A stretch of 64,000 bases of DNA from Tiliqua scincoides (Eukaryota; Chordata; Lepidosauria; Squamata; Scincidae), in contig NC_089823.1 in the NCBI RefSeq assembly GCF_035046505.1, positions 29,684,388-29,748,387 on the forward strand, written 5' to 3'. Of this stretch, positions 31,553 through 45,000 are shown piece by piece. The notes beneath the pieces are model-generated. The model was not told where the DNA came from, ran no database searches, and saw only the letters and a program-made list of their open reading frames with translations. The translations under genes and the position numbers were made by a program. The first letter of the stretch is position 1; every line of letters begins with the position of its first letter.

Positions 31553-32795
31553 GTAAGAACATAAGAACATAAGAACAGCCCCACTGGATCAGGCCATAGG
31601 CCCATCTAGTCCAGCTTCCTGTATCTCACAGCGGCCCACCAAATGCCCCAGGGAGCACACCAGATAACAAGAGACCTCATCCTGGTGCTCTCCCCTACAT
31701 CTGGCATTCTGACTTAACCCATTCCTAAAATCAGGAGGTTGCGCATACACATCATGGCTTGTACCCCATAATGGATTTTTCCTCCAGAAACTCGTCCAAT
31801 CCCCTTTTAAAGGCGTCTAGGCTAGACGCCAGCACCACATCCTCTGGCAAGGAGTTCCACAGACCAACCACGCGCTGAGTAAAGAAATATTTTCTTTTGT
31901 CTGTCCTAACCCGCCCAACACTCAATTTTAGTGGATGTCCCCTGGTTCTGGTATTACGTGAGAGTGTAAAGAGCATCTCCCTATCCACTCTGTCCATCCC
32001 CTGCATAATTTTGTATGTCTCAATCATGTCCCCCCTCAAGCGTCTCTTTTCTAGGCTGAAGAGGCCCAAACGCCGTAGCCTTTCCTCATAAGGAAGGTGC
32101 CCCAGCCCCGTAATCATCTTAGTCGCTCTCTTTTGCACCTTTTCCATTTCCACTATGTCTTTTTTGTGATGCAGCGACCAGAACTGGACACAATACTCCA
32201 GGTGTGGCCTTACCATAGATTTGTACAACGGCATTATAATATTAGCTGTTTTGTTCTCAATACCCTTCCTAATGATCCCAAGCATAGAATTGGCCTTCTT
32301 CACTGCCGCCGCACATTGGGTCGACACTTTCATCGACCTGTCCACCACCACCCCAAGATCTCTCTCCTGATCTGTCACAGACAGCTCAGAACCCATCAGC
32401 CTATATCTAAAGTTTTGATTTTTTGCCCCAATGTGCATGACTTTACACTTACTGACATTGAAGCACATCTGCCATTTTGCTGCCCATTCTGCCAGTCTGG
32501 AGAGATCCTTCTGGAGCTCCTCACAATCACTTCTGGTCTTTACCACTCGGAAAAGTTTGGTGTCGTCTGCAAACTTAGCCACTTCACTGCTCAACCCTGT
32601 CTCCAGGTCATTTATGAAGAGGTTGAAAAGCACCGGTCCCAGGACAGATCCTTGGGGCACACCGCTTTTCACCTCTCTCCATTGTGAAAATTGCCCATTG
32701 ACACCCACTCTCTGCTTCCTGGCCTCCAACCAGTTCTCAATCCACGAGAGGACCTGTCCTCTAATTCCCTTTGGTTTGATGCTGAGCAGGTGAGG
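31553..32795 (-). mobile_element. CR1-clade LINE, 1.24-kb 5'-truncated copy
   Basis: The plus strand starts with TAAGAACATAAGAACATAAG, a doubled tail unit. It keeps an open antisense frame from 32729 to 31752 (325 codons) for the C-terminal reverse transcriptase: SGVPQGSVLGPVLFNLFIND, FADDTKLF with the catalytic Asp pair, MVRPHLEYCVQFW, and the terminal TRTRGHPLKL to WNSLPEDVV. The endonuclease and the first part of the reverse transcriptase are missing, so it is inactive. It is the least damaged CR1 here and so probably the youngest. Confidence 0.94.
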
Positions 32796-33319
32796 TGTTC
32801 AAGGTAAGACATTTTGGCTATCTGGTATTGAAACAACTGGACACAACCTTCCTCTCTAGAGCAGGAGAGAAAGACTGGAGATGCTGTTGGTATTGGATGG
32901 ACAATAGTCAGGATCCCTTGGCTATCCAGCACCAAAATGGCCAACCCCATCCTTTATCCCCAGCATGGAGTTGGAAGTGTGTGGAATTCTTCCCTGCAGT
33001 TGTGCTGTGTCTTCTGAAGTTCTTCTGTGTCCTCACAGCTGCTGGGATGATCTGTCCCCTCCCCAACTCCAGGCTACAGATGGGGTTGTATGGGGTTTCT
33101 CACCACTATTGGCACAAGATGATGTAATGCTTGCAAGGGTGGCAAGTGGAGAACTATAGTTCACAAATTCCTTAAAGTAAGTTATTCTATATTTACTGTA
33201 TAATTATTTTCTGAAAATGTTCTTTGGAAGGTGCATGTTGACTGCTGTACTAATGCAGCCTGATAAACTTCGATACCATGCTAACTTGAAAAGGGTAGCA
33301 CAGCATAAGAAAATGACTC

Positions 33320-33416
33320 TGAAAGTGCAATCCTATGTATGTCTACTCAGAAGTAGATTCCATTGTGTTCAATGAGGTTTACTCCCAGGAAAGTGCAGAT
33401 AGGATTGCAGCCCAAG
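33320..33416 (+). mobile_element. 95-bp palindromic MITE
   Basis: GTGCAATCCTATGTATG at the left, CTACTCAGAAGTAGATTCC in the middle, GATAGGATTGCAGCCC at the right. Confidence 0.85.
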
Positions 33417-34080
33417 TAATATTCTCAGTCAATAAACACAATATATCCAACCTTACTGGTAGCACTTGTAGGTTCTGCATACAAACTGGATGCTTCAAAT
33501 ATCAAATGTTAGGAGTGGTGGACAGTATACAGTTTTTGAGGTATTTCATGTTCAGAATTCCAGTAGTCTGTAATTTAAGTTTTTAGTCCTTCTGGTTCTG
33601 AAAACATATGAAATTATAATGACCAACCTGTAGGATGGGAACTGGGAGAAATAAAAGGAGAAAACCAAAGTAATGGCCCCAACCACTGGATTATCTCATT
33701 GAACAGGTATAGTACATTGCTGTTTGCTTCTTGCAAAATAAGAAAGGGATCTTCCCATGGAAGTTGCTCAAACAATCTGCCCAAAGACTAATGCAAATAG
33801 CACCTGTATTTCATTAACTATTATTCTTTTCCTCTGCACATAGAGGAGAACACAGAGAAGCTTTTGTAGCCATAATGCATGAGCTTTCCTCTCCCTGCTG
33901 TTTCTTAGCTGTGCAATAGTACATTTGACTAGGCATAGTAAGATGAGGCCGGTGCTCTTCCTTTTAGCACATCTAGTTTTCCACACCTCTGAGTCCCGAC
34001 ACCAAATCATCTCCTGAAACTGCTGGTCACATCAAGAGAAGCCTTGTTGTCTTAACATCAACCTATATGTCTCTTTCTAG

Positions 34081-34191
34081 TCACTTCTGAGAAGTCCAGA
34101 TGTTGTGCATTTTCTTCAAAAACGACAGCAGCTGTTAAGCCAACAAGCTTTGGAACAAAGACAACAACAGTTTTCAGGAGCACCGGTGTGA
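34081..34191 (+). CDS. RFXAP: RFXAP coding exon 3
   Basis: This last coding exon follows TTTCTAG and encodes 36 residues and TGA: SLLRSPDVVHFLQKRQQLLS then QQALEQRQQQFSGAPV. The glutamine-rich helix (QKRQQLL, LEQRQQQF) matches the C-terminus of mammalian RFXAP, which is essential for RFX complex assembly; only the final two or three residues differ. The reading frame continues from exon 2 without a phase change. Confidence 0.97.
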   Translation, partial: SLLRSPDVVHFLQKRQQLLSQQALEQRQQQFSGAPV

Positions 34192-35105
34192 TGGGACAGA
34201 GTTCAAAGACCCTCAGTTTCATGTCAGATAAGTGGATGGAGTAAATCTAAACATATATCAGTGAGCTGCTTTAGATGTTGTAGAGTGTGACTTCACTTTC
34301 TGTTTCTTGAACAAGTCAACAAATTCCTGGAGGAATCTATTAGCTCTTTATTTTTCAGAATAGCGTTTGGCTTGTCTTTTGAGATTGGGGCAGATGTTTT
34401 TTAAAAGATTTTTTATTGCCTTCTCCTTCCACTGAAGTCTTCCATTAATATTCTGGAAGCTTATTTGAAGTCTTGCGAGAGGCATAAAAATTAATAGATA
34501 AAATGAATTTGTATACCTAAACATTTTGTTGTGTGAAAAGTTTAATGCCTTGCTTCAAGTGATTTCTTTGATGATTGTCATTGAAGAAAGCAGTATTTAC
34601 TTTCTGTGGAAGTTGTAAAATGTAATCTTTGAGCCAACCCAGTAGCATACTTTGCTGAGGGAATTGATGGGCATTTGGGGGGTGGGGAGCTCAGCAAAGT
34701 TTAGCCCTTTCCTCTTAACACTGGGTTTAGATTTGTCCCTCTGGCCAGTCTAGTAAATCACTTTCTGTGTTGCATTATAAAATAATGTATCCTAGGTTTG
34801 TATTTCATGTGCATTTTGTAAACATGGTTTTAAGTATCTGTGGATACTTCAGTATATTACTGGTATGATTCACTTAAAAGGCATCCATTTGAGCCTATTT
34901 ATATTAATTTTATATTTTAATAAGATTTATTTGTACTAAATAACAAAATTGTGTTCATACATAGATATAAGATACCATTTTTATAACTGTAATTTTTTCA
35001 TTCTATTTCAGAACATATTGTGAATTTTTTAACTTTTTCTGGGAAAACAAATGGATCATTAAGTTAATTTTTGTAAATTAAACTTTTAGTACATTTTTCA
35101 GTTGT
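34192..35105 (+). other. RFXAP: RFXAP 3' UTR
   Basis: AT-rich sequence free of recognised transposons. ATTAAA at 35077-35082, followed by TGTATATATTGTATGTAATT, is the most likely polyadenylation signal. The end is predicted only. Confidence 0.6.
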
Positions 35106-35246
35106 ATATATTGTATGTAATTGGTACTCCATTGTTTTGTTTGTAACTATTCTTTGTCATGTAATGTAGGCTTGTTTTGTCTTTAGTAATTCTTGAGGAG
35201 TTGTGACTAAGCACAAATTATTCCTGTGGTATTTTAGGCTGCTCTC

Positions 35247-35409
35247 TGACAGCTCAATTCTATCTAACTTTCCAGTGCTGATGCAGCCATGCCAGTGGCC
35301 TACATCCTGTGGTAGTGGGGGCCAGAGGCCTCGTCTAGGGAAGGGAAGGTTTGTTCCCTTATCTTGGGGCTGCATCGGTGCTGGGTAGTTGGATAGCATT
35401 GGGTCCTAA
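35247..35409. mobile_element. Mid-size CAATCCTA MITE
   Basis: Left end CAGCTCAATTCTATCTAACT and right end GTTGGATAGCATTGGGTCC; the middle has GGGAAGGTTTGTTCCC. It lies 150 bp after the likely end of RFXAP. Confidence 0.75.
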
Positions 35410-36209
35410 GCTGTGCTAAGAGATACAAATTATAATCAAATTTATAATGCATGTGGTGCTTACCTGTTTTACTCTTCAGTTTGTGAAGATCTGCAATTTG
35501 GGTACGATTTTTTTTCTAATTCTACTTGAAAAATGGCTAAATAAAATACAACTGTTTGCAGAGACTTTCTGCATGCCTGCCTGCTTTTATAGATAGACAC
35601 TTCATTGAATGCAGTCTGCAGTGGGATAAAAGCATGGGTGAAAGTGTTCCAGCATTTGCTAAGTTCTGTCCCTTTGCTGCTAAAAACTAGTTTTAGTTTC
35701 CTTGGATGTCCACTTTCTATCTTTGTTGATGAAACATGTTCCCATCCTGCAGTTGTATCACGCAAGACTGGCTGTTCCCTCACCAATAGTAGTGGAGATG
35801 CTATCAGGTCTAAGTGAGAATAACTGGTCAGCCCTTCCCTACAGTATTTATTGAGATTAGTAAAAGGTGTGAGACTTTTAATGGAAAGTATACTTTGGAA
35901 CCAAGGAGATACATTTTGCTAAGGAACCAGGGGCAAACAGATATGGAGGTAAAAATTAAGACTGCTTGATTTGGAAGCAGATATGTAAGGAGAGGTGAAT
36001 TGGGTACTTTCAGAGTTCACTTGGAAGCAAACATAGAACAGAGATATCCACAAGGGCTCTTTTCAGCAGCATTTGGGGCAATGCTTGACAAGAGTTGAGA
36101 ATTGTATTAAAATAGATATTCCTTTAAACGTGTAGTCAAGTACCTTTTTATATATACAGTAGCTATTTATATCCTAGTCAGTACATGCAAGACTCATTTG
36201 CATAGACAC

Positions 36210-36350
36210 ACCTCAAGGGAGGGCACCAGGATACAGGTCTCTTGTTGTCTTGTGTGCTCCCTTGGGCATTTGGTGGGCCACTGTGAGATATAGGAAGCTG
36301 GACTAGATGGGCCTATGGCCTGATCCAGCAGGGCTCTTCTTATGTTCTTA
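36210..36350 (+). mobile_element. CR1-clade LINE, 3' end scrap
   Basis: GGGAGGGCACCAGGATACAG to TTCTTATGTTCTTAAT in plus orientation, only the 3' UTR and tail. Confidence 0.88.
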
Positions 36351-39300
36351 ATTAGTTGCAGAGTCATACTCATGAATGCAAATAAAATTAATGGGGAATC
36401 CATTGTGTGCAAGGAAGCTCCATGAACACAGTGTAGTCTCTATGCTTGCAAGAATTATCCAAGGAGGGACAGTGTTTGGTTATCACCACTAAAAGTTGCA
36501 ACAAAGAATAGGGATCTTGTTGTAACTCTGCTTTATAAGAAGCATTTGTCATGATATGGCTGCTGCATGAGGCCCCATGTGAAATAGCCAACATTGCTTG
36601 TTGGTATTATGGAGGCAAACCACATGATGGGGGTCAATCAAAATAATGGCAGTTCAAAGCAGACTTTGTTCAAGGTAGTGACATAAGAAGTGGTTCTAAA
36701 TTGCATTCTAATGTTTGTAACCTGCCCACATTGTTACTACAAACCTATCTGTTGTGTTGTGTGCAGCTCCCTTTTTCGTGTTCATCTTTGAGAGAGAAGT
36801 GCATAGTTTTGGTTTCTGTACACTAACATTATGTAAAATAACATTATACTGTAGTGTGTAAAGTAGATTAGAAACTACAGAACCAATTAGTGCTACACTT
36901 TTAAAAGATGTTTGTCTGTTGAGTAAAAACTATGCCAGACACTATCAGTGCTGCGAATAAGTACAAACAGCAAATAAAATAAAAAAAGAACATAACTGAT
37001 GGGCTGGACGTTTTTCGTTCTCGTTATCCAGAAGAACGCTGCCTTATTATTTATTGACTGGAAACAATCAAGTATTGACTGGACTTGAAACCAATTGTGA
37101 TCACATGCATTTAAAAATTGCAAGTTTTGAAGAGGTGGTTACTGCACAGAATTCTATTGCTCAGTAGCAAAAGCCATTAGAAATAGTTTATACCATTTGA
37201 AATTTTATACTACTAAAAACAAAATGGAATATTAAATGAAAGCATCTCTTAAGAGGGACTTTGAGAGTGATGAAATGGTATCTGTTTTGAATAAACTGTG
37301 AATGTGATGAATAACTAACCTGTAACTTATCAACACAAGTGTTATCAATTGTCTGCTGTACAGCCCTGGAGCAATTGTCTCATACAGCAGTCAAGCAGCA
37401 TTTGCAGGAATTGGTATTAGCTACTTCAGCTATCAAAGAGAATGAAACAAGCAGCTTCATAGTATCGGCTCTTTGATTAGCAGTGACATGGGATAAATTG
37501 TCACTATCATCAGCTTTTCAATTTAGTAGCATCTTCATTGTTCAATATGTACTTATTTTTTCAATCCTGTTCCCCCCCCCCCATACAATATGTGGTACAT
37601 TCTCTGTATAATCAAAATTTGCTGTAAATCTCACAATGAAAACCAATATAAAACCAGTGTACTTTATTTAGGATGTAACTTTATTAACAGTAAAAACAAG
37701 GCATGATTCCTGTTACAGCAGGGCAAGTCTAGTCAAAGGAATTTGTTGGCGGTGGCATGTTAAATTTATTTACTGGCCAGTCTCTAAAACACCAAACTAG
37801 ACAACACAAACACCCACTTTGTTATGCAACCAGGTTAGTAGCCTTATAGTGATAGCAAGAAGTCATGTACTGCAGAGCTTTCTGTGACTGTTGCAGTATT
37901 TAGTGGCTTTGAATTCTTAGGCTAAAAAAAGAGTTTTGAGTTAATCTCCTGAGGAAAAGATACTAGTGACACTATCTGTTGAGCTGTCTGCAGTATGCTA
38001 TTAACACCTCTCACAAGAACTTAGAACAGCTTTGCTCTGGCTGTTCTAGCAAAGGAGGGTGTAGAAACTAATGAGATAGCAAACTGTATTTTATTCCAGT
38101 TGCTGTCTGGATTTTTTGTTCAACTTGCTATGATTTCTGATAGGCAAAACCAAACCATACAAAGTCACATGCATAGGTATGTGCTGTTAGTATGCTGCCG
38201 AGTTTTACCAATGAAAAAGGGAGAAGGAAGTCCCCTCCTTGCTTTCTTGAGATTAAATAGGATTAGTAGTATGTACTCCGGTTCATCACTATTGAGTATA
38301 CAAGAGTACATCTACTCATACCTTACAAAATACTTACTAAAATTTATTTTAAGTAGCCAGAATGAACGTAATCTCTCTGGTGTATCTATATTGTATTTGT
38401 TCACTTATTCACAAAGGGTATTGATGCTGTATGTGTGAATTAATGAACCAGGGGTTGGCATAGAGGCCAGGCACCAATAATAAGAATGCATGCATGAACC
38501 TCCTGATTAGACCATATAGCTAAAGAACAAAAGAGATGGGCACAGTGCAAAGAGACATGTGCCCAGACAGAGAAAGATGCTCAAAGAAAGCTTCTGCCAT
38601 TGGTCTGCTTACACTGTAAGCCATACAGAAAGAGAATTACAATCTTGAATTTCTTTCTTAGGACCACTATGGACCAGATAGATACATCTTTTTTGGGAGT
38701 ACAGGCAGGATTATTTTTGGTAGTGGCCCACATTCAACTCACAGGCCATAGGTTGTGCACCCCATTCTGCATGGAAAACTGTTTGCTACAGAGAGCCATC
38801 ATAAACATAACAGTGCAAAGGACAGGGATTTCATATCAATGGCATTTAGATGAATTTATTTACATGTTATGAGTTTATCTCATTCAAGAGATGGAATCAG
38901 TCTGATGGAGAGTGAAAAATGCTGCACATTAAAAATATTTATGAATAACTGTCCTAGTTCACATTGGTAACAATGGAAGCACACCAAAGCCACAAGACAG
39001 AACAATGAATCACAGGATAATATTTGGAAGGAGTAATATGTTCTAGTTATAGTTGCATGGGTAAACAGTAAAAACCATAGTTATCAATTATTAGTGTGGT
39101 AAGTTTCTCTACCTGTTTGTTTTCAAAGTTACTAGCAGGAAAATATCCAACAGATGATGATACTTTCTTGTAACTGAAAGCTAAAACCACTCTTTAGGAA
39201 CAAGGGCTGTACAAGTGTGTGTTGCTATAGTACCTGTAGAATAATTAAGGAAAAAACTTGGGGTTCCTCAAGATTTGGGTCAATACTATGTTTCGGAGAA

Positions 39301-39888
39301 CAGTAGTTTTACTTTTCTTATTTTGGACAGTTTAATCAATTTTTAAAATAATTTATACGTTGCTCTTTCTAGCCAAATAGCATCAATTTAATGATCCTTT
39401 GTTGGGGTTTTTCTTTGCCTTCTTATTGACTAAAGGCAGGTCCAGAGCTCTTCAGCCTCAACATGTGCCCACTGAGACCTGCTGGAATGCTTACTTGCGT
39501 CCGTGCTGAAATAGGGGGCTCTCCTTAGTACATTCTTCCTTGCACAGTTCCATTGACAAATCTTACTCAAGAGAACTCTGAGATTGAGCAAAAACACTTG
39601 AAGGATAGAGGCCCTGGCTTGAACCCTAGTACCACTGTAGGAATTGAGATCTTTGCTCCTTTTACTTAAAATAAGCTAGCTGCTCCACCTGCTCTAGGTC
39701 CCCACTGCTAGAATACAAAGTTGCTGTGTGCATGTAAATTTTGGAAACTGAATTGAGTATCGTGGTCTGTATTCCACTTACAGGTTTCAGTCTGTTCTCA
39801 ATCTTTATCTATTCACATGGATAATGGAGATTCTATAAATCCAACATGCAGTCTGAAAAACACTTGTTGCTTTATCAGTGTGGGAATG
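36351..39888. other. Intergenic DNA, few repeats
   Basis: About 3.5 kb of AT-rich sequence between RFXAP and SMAD9 with no gene, SINE or MITE that I can support. Part of it could be regulatory, but I see no diagnostic motif. Confidence 0.5.
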
Positions 39889-39896
39889 TCCTAGGT

Positions 39897-40209
39897 CAGG
39901 GGTCTCTACACCCCGGCCCGGGGGCGATGCGGCCTGCAGCTAGCCTCTTTCTGTCCCGCGGCCAACCTCGTCAACCCTGAAAGCCTCTGGCCCACTCAAC
40001 TGAACGTGACCAGAACTGTGCTGATTGTGACGGGGGGGGTGTCTTCTGAGAGTCAAGAGACGTTGAATAAATGAGCCCATTCATTCACTCATCTATGTTC
40101 CATCTCTAATTTATTTATTTAAATCTTACATTTAAATTTTTTCCCCAGCCCTCCACACCACGCCAGATATTTGATGTGGTCCTCTGGCCAAAAAGTTTGG
40201 AGACCCCTG
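39897..40209 (+). mobile_element. hAT (Buster-type) element, 313 bp
   Basis: Ends CAGGGGTCTCTACACCCC and AGTTTGGAGACCCCTG; perfect 8-bp duplication TCCTAGGT at 39889-39896 and 40210-40217. Same family as 4775-5111. Confidence 0.94.
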
Positions 40210-40657
40210 TCCTAGGTAAAGGATAGTACCCATTACTTATGAGATGCTTGCTGCCTACATTTTAAATTTATCATCAACACTCTAACTTGAAAGCATGGGA
40301 AATTAGCCATGCAGATGTGCCTGTGAATTATAATTGTCTTGTCTCCTTCATGCAGTCAGAAGGAATAGTGCTACCATAGAACTGCAAAGTTCTTCTGAAT
40401 GTGCTTTCTTTTATGGCCTAGCTAGCACATAAACACAGCACGTTAACTTGGGATAGGAACTTTTCCAAGAAAAGCAGGAGAAAGATTATAGTGACTAAAT
40501 TACAAAACAATTATACAAATGTTTATCATAAACAGCATTTTTCCTCAAAGTCCCTAAATTGTAAAAGTGTAAATTTGTTCCTGAAGCCACATTTCAGGAT
40601 GTGGGTTTTGAAAACTCATGTTTATAGGATTTTACAGTCTGCCATGTAATGCTCTGT

Positions 40658-40831
40658 GGGCCCAATCCTATCCAATTTTTCAGTGCCAGTGTAGCCATGC
40701 CAATGGGACGTGCACTGCATCCTGTGGTGGGGAGGCAGTCAAAGGCCTCAAGGTATGGGAACATTTGTTCCCTTACCTCAGTGCTGCATTATGGCTACAC
40801 AGGTGCTGGAAGGTTGAATAGGATTGGGCCC
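40658..40831. mobile_element. Mid-size CAATCCTA MITE
   Basis: Ends GGGCCCAATCCTATCCAATT and GAATAGGATTGGGCCC; the middle has GGGAACATTTGTTCCC. Confidence 0.85.
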
Positions 40832-40961
40832 TGTATTATTAGATGTATTTAACAACCTGTTTCAAATAACTTTGTCTAAAAATTATATCTAAAATCATGT
40901 TTTCTTGAAAATTAGCACTCCCTTTTCTTAAATAAAAAGTAATTCACCCATTCAATTGTCA

Positions 40962-41014
40962 ATGAAAATGGAAACTGGAAACTTGATTGTCAAAATGGAA
41001 ACTTGATTGTCAAG
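40962..41014 (+). repeat. Small tandem duplication
   Basis: The unit AATGGAAACTTGATTGTCAA occurs twice in close succession, with a partial third copy before them. Confidence 0.8.
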
Positions 41015-41192
41015 ATTTGTAAATCATTCTTCAACCAATTACCATCTACCTACATGGATTCATGTTATGTTGGATTCATGGTTTAACCACACATATTTGG
41101 TTTAAGTGAAATAGGAGCAGCGTGTAATAGTTATTATGATCTGGATTATGGTGAGCAGAAAGGGGTATTTAATCCTTTCATATGCTGTAGAT

Positions 41193-41596
41193 CAGTGTTT
41201 CTCAAACTTCGAGGGAGCTTTACTCCCTCAGTAAGTCCTTGCAGGGGAAGGGCTAGGGCAGCAAAGAGGGGTGAGGAGTGCTTTGTATTTACATTTAACT
41301 AGATGGAACTGCAGGAGGTGCAGGGTGCCCTGCACAGCCCTCGCTGAGGCTTGGAACGTTCAGAAAAAGCAGGAGCAAAGCACCTGTAAAATAGAAGTAC
41401 TTTGTGCCCATTTTTTCTGAACACTCCAAGCCTCAGAGAGCACCGCACCTCCTGCAGACTCCAGCAGTCCCATCTAGTTAACTGTAAGTACAAAGCACCC
41501 CTCTTTCCCCCCCTCTACCTCCCCCTTCCCCTTAAAGGGACAAGGGAAGTGTTACAAGAACTGGTGGATTGCAACCCACCAGTTTGAGAACCACTG
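41193..41596. mobile_element. hAT (Buster-type) element, 404 bp
   Basis: Ends CAGTGTTTCTCAAACTTCG and AGTTTGAGAACCACTG; perfect 8-bp duplication CTGTAGAT at 41185-41192 and 41597-41604. The interior is itself a long imperfect palindrome. Same family as 60494-60965. Confidence 0.94.
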
Positions 41597-41604
41597 CTGT
41601 AGAT

Positions 41605-42095
41605 GCCTTTAGAAAAGAGACACCTGAGGGGGGACATGGTTGAGACATACAAAATTATGCAGGGGGTGGACAAAGTGGATAGAGAAATGCTCTTTACACT
41701 CTCACATAACACCAGAACCAGGGGACATCCACTAAAATTGAGTGTTGGGAGGGTTAGGACAGACAAAAGAAAATATTTCTTTACTCAGCGTGTGGTTGGT
41801 CTGTGGAACTCCTTGCTGCTGGATGTGGTGACGGCATCTGGCCTGGATGCCTTTAAAAGGGGATTGGACAAGTTTCTGGAGGAAAAATCCATTATGGGTT
41901 ACAAGCCATGATGTGTATGTGCAACCTCCTGATTTTAGGAATGGGCTATGTCAGACTGCCAATGCAAGGGAGGGCACCAGGATGCAGGTCTCTTGTTATC
42001 TGGTGTGCTCCCTGGGGCATTTGGTGGGCCGCTGTGAGATACAGGAAGCTGGACTAGATGGACCTACGGCCTGATCCAGTGGGGCTGTTCTTATT
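41605..42095 (+). mobile_element. CR1-clade LINE, 5'-truncated 490-bp copy
   Basis: The frame from about 41609 to 41911 gives the last 100 residues of ORF2 (RGDMVETYKIMQGVDK, TRTRGHPLKL, KRKYFFTQRVVGLWNS), then the 3' UTR and a short tail. It begins exactly where the hAT target duplication ends, so it may have inserted into or beside it. Confidence 0.9.
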
Positions 42096-45000
42096 CAATG
42101 CAAATTAAGCCCCAAGCTGATGTTAGCCCCGGCCCCCCACCAGAAGCTACCATAAGACTATCACTGATCAATAGTTATTTGCAATGATTCCCTCCATCTT
42201 CGGTGGTGCCATATACCTGCTGCTAGAGTCATGCAGCAGAGGAGAGATGTTTCTTGTATACCCTACCTGTTGGCTTCCTGGAGGCATTCTCTGGCCACTG
42301 TTGGAAATAGGATATTGTATTAAATGGACCTTCATCCTCATCCAGCATAGTTGTCTATCTACAAGTTTAAAAACTTGCCTGCTTCTAATTGTAACATATT
42401 AACAGTCTGCCCTTGAAACCTAATATTTGTTGACTTTCATGAAACTATTACTTGTCAGCTCCCTAATTACTTCTAGGTTGCAATGGTTGTGTGAGCTAGC
42501 TGTACAAGGCCAGAGAATTTTCTGTTTTCATCCCTGCTAACAGTTGGCAGTGTTTCAGAAGGCTAATAACATTCTGTGCTTAATTTCTAAAATTAGTGGA
42601 CCTAGGCCTCAAACTTCCACAAAGCTTGATTCATCTGATCAGAAAACCTTTTCTTTCTAATCCCAGACATTTGTGACTAGTTGTAGCTATTGACAGGTGA
42701 AGGAAAAACAGTTTTCACATACCCAAAGGCACTCTCTTATTTTCTCACCAATTTTCACTTTGTTCCATAGCTAGGCTCAGATTAACCACTGGATCAAATT
42801 AGGTGCTGCCAACACAGTCACAATCATAGTTACTATATCTTCCTTTCAATCTCCATTTCTCCCAGGCCTAACAGTGCAATCTTTAAGCTTCATTGACACA
42901 AGGTTCTTCATACTGTCTGACACCTCTCCACAATATCGTTAATATCCCCCTGGATCATTCACAAATGACAGGATTAATTTATTTATCAGCAAAGCTAGTT
43001 TACTAAGTCATGACAGACAACTAAGGCAGACAAAGGCTTAGAATAAATTATCTATGAGCATCCCTTGGATGACTGATAAGCTTTAATTCACATAGCTTAA
43101 ACGTTGGTAGTAGCTAAGCTACCTTCCGCCTATTGGAAACTATTTTACAGGAGATTCCAATACCAATACCTTGAAAGGAAAATAGCAGACCTGAAAACAA
43201 GGATGAATTTTTTTTTTGGTTGCTTCCCAGTAACAAATAAAGGTTATTTATAAGAAGATTGAATGTGCTTTGAACTTGTTGACACCCATAACTGCTTTTT
43301 AAGAAATCATGTTTTCTTGTCCTTAAACTGGCTTCAATAAACAGGTTTTCTATAGTAAATGGCTTTTAAATCTTTTGGGCAACCTATCTCAAAAGTTGTG
43401 TCTTTAAGAGAACATTAAACACTTTACATTTAATACTGCTTGATAGCTACATGCACATTTCTGGATAAAAAGTACCATTTTAAATGGGGAGATACTACAG
43501 CAGCAAGAAGGAAGATTATCATTTTTATATGAGGAGCCTGAAAAAAATACTGAAGCAAATGGTCTCTTTTTGGTATTTTTCAACTGTACTTGGGCAGAAA
43601 TTTGTGTGCAGTTCAGTAGCTTCTTTTCTAGGAAGCTGAACAGAGCTTTTGACTGACAAGTGGCAGATGATTTAGTAGTTATTAGGCTCTCCATTATTAG
43701 AAACCTCTGAAACAAGGCTGTTGGAAGTTCACTGAAATTTCATACACAGTGTTAATAAAGATCACTGTTAGCATATAGCCCACAGATTCTAGAAGGTGCA
43801 AAAAGAGCCTGTGTTTTCTTCTTAACACAGCGGGTGCGTAAAGATTTCAGAAAACATTTCCTTTATTAGACTGTGAAATAAGTAACCTAGATACTGTGTG
43901 ATGAGAGACAGGCCAGAACAAACCAGTTCTTCAGGAAAGTTTCAGTGACCCAGTTAGGTGAAATACAGAAACGTAAGTGCAGAATCCAGAGTAATGCTTC
44001 CATGAATGGAAGCACACTATGAATGCAAGTTCATATGAATGGAGAGAGCTTACATTCATGGAAGTGTTACTCTGGAAGTTCTTCCCCATTTTTATATGTA
44101 AACTCAAAATGAGTTCTGAAAGTTAACAAACGTTTATAGGCACAAAACTTTGGGTCATAGATTGGACAAATTATGTCTAAGATTGCCAATCTAAAGATGC
44201 AATGTGCATGAAATACAATCACAACTTGCCCATGGTTACTTTATTTTTTGAACTGGCTATTTCTCTGTACCTGGCTATTTTTTTCCTGTTCACTCAAACC
44301 CCTGACAAGGAGCAGAGAAACAAACTTGTGGCTGTAATAAAAATAATCTGCCTGAAATAATCTTTCAAGATATGAAAATTATCCTGGAAACTCTTTGAGG
44401 ATATCACATTATAAAAGCAGAGAATTCTATCACTCTTACAGCCCCTTCTGTTTAAGAATCTGTTGCTCCCAATTCTGCCAGGGACCTAGTACAGGCAATA
44501 TCACATGATAAATACTATACTGTTATTCAGATTCACAGTACGAAAAATGTATATGTAAGGCGCACTGTGCATGTGCGCATACATACCGCCTACTTTCCCT
44601 TTTCTGAATCACAGGTTGAGTCCCCTCTTGATACCTACCCTTGACATTTGCACAAATACTTTAATTACAGACATTTCTAGTTCAAAAACAAGACATCAAC
44701 TTTGAAGAGTAAGATCTGGCTTACTGGAATGATACACTTTTGTCTAGGTTTGAGACCAAATTAATGTTAATTACTTTTTAATTATATCTATTTTTTGTTC
44801 CTTCTAAAATGAAGTATTTAAAGTTAAATTGAAATGGAAATGTTAAAGAATGAAATTAATTATCTCCACTGAGCTGTAGACTCAGAATATCAAAGAATGA
44901 ATAACTTAATGAGAATGCTTAGAATGAGTGAGCTGCTCCATGATGCTCTGCTACAACTCCTTCATGTCAAGTCCTGAACATCCCACCAGATGCCAAGGCC

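Larger units (their letters stand above)
30640..34080 (+). other. RFXAP: RFXAP intron 2
   Basis: About 3.4 kb from GTAAGT to TCTCTTTCTAG. It holds a hAT element, a 1.2-kb CR1 copy and two 95-bp MITEs (one a worn part at 30925-31010). The part from 33420 to 34080 shows no recognisable feature. Confidence 0.9.

Noticed and set aside
31752-32729. 325-codon reverse transcriptase frame as a host gene
   Set aside because: It is the 3' part of a truncated CR1 LINE with its own tail.
9336-40831. GGGAACAnnTGTTCCC inside mid-size MITEs as a glucocorticoid response element
   Set aside because: The half-sites are 2 nt apart where steroid receptor dimers need 3, and other copies have changed half-sites.
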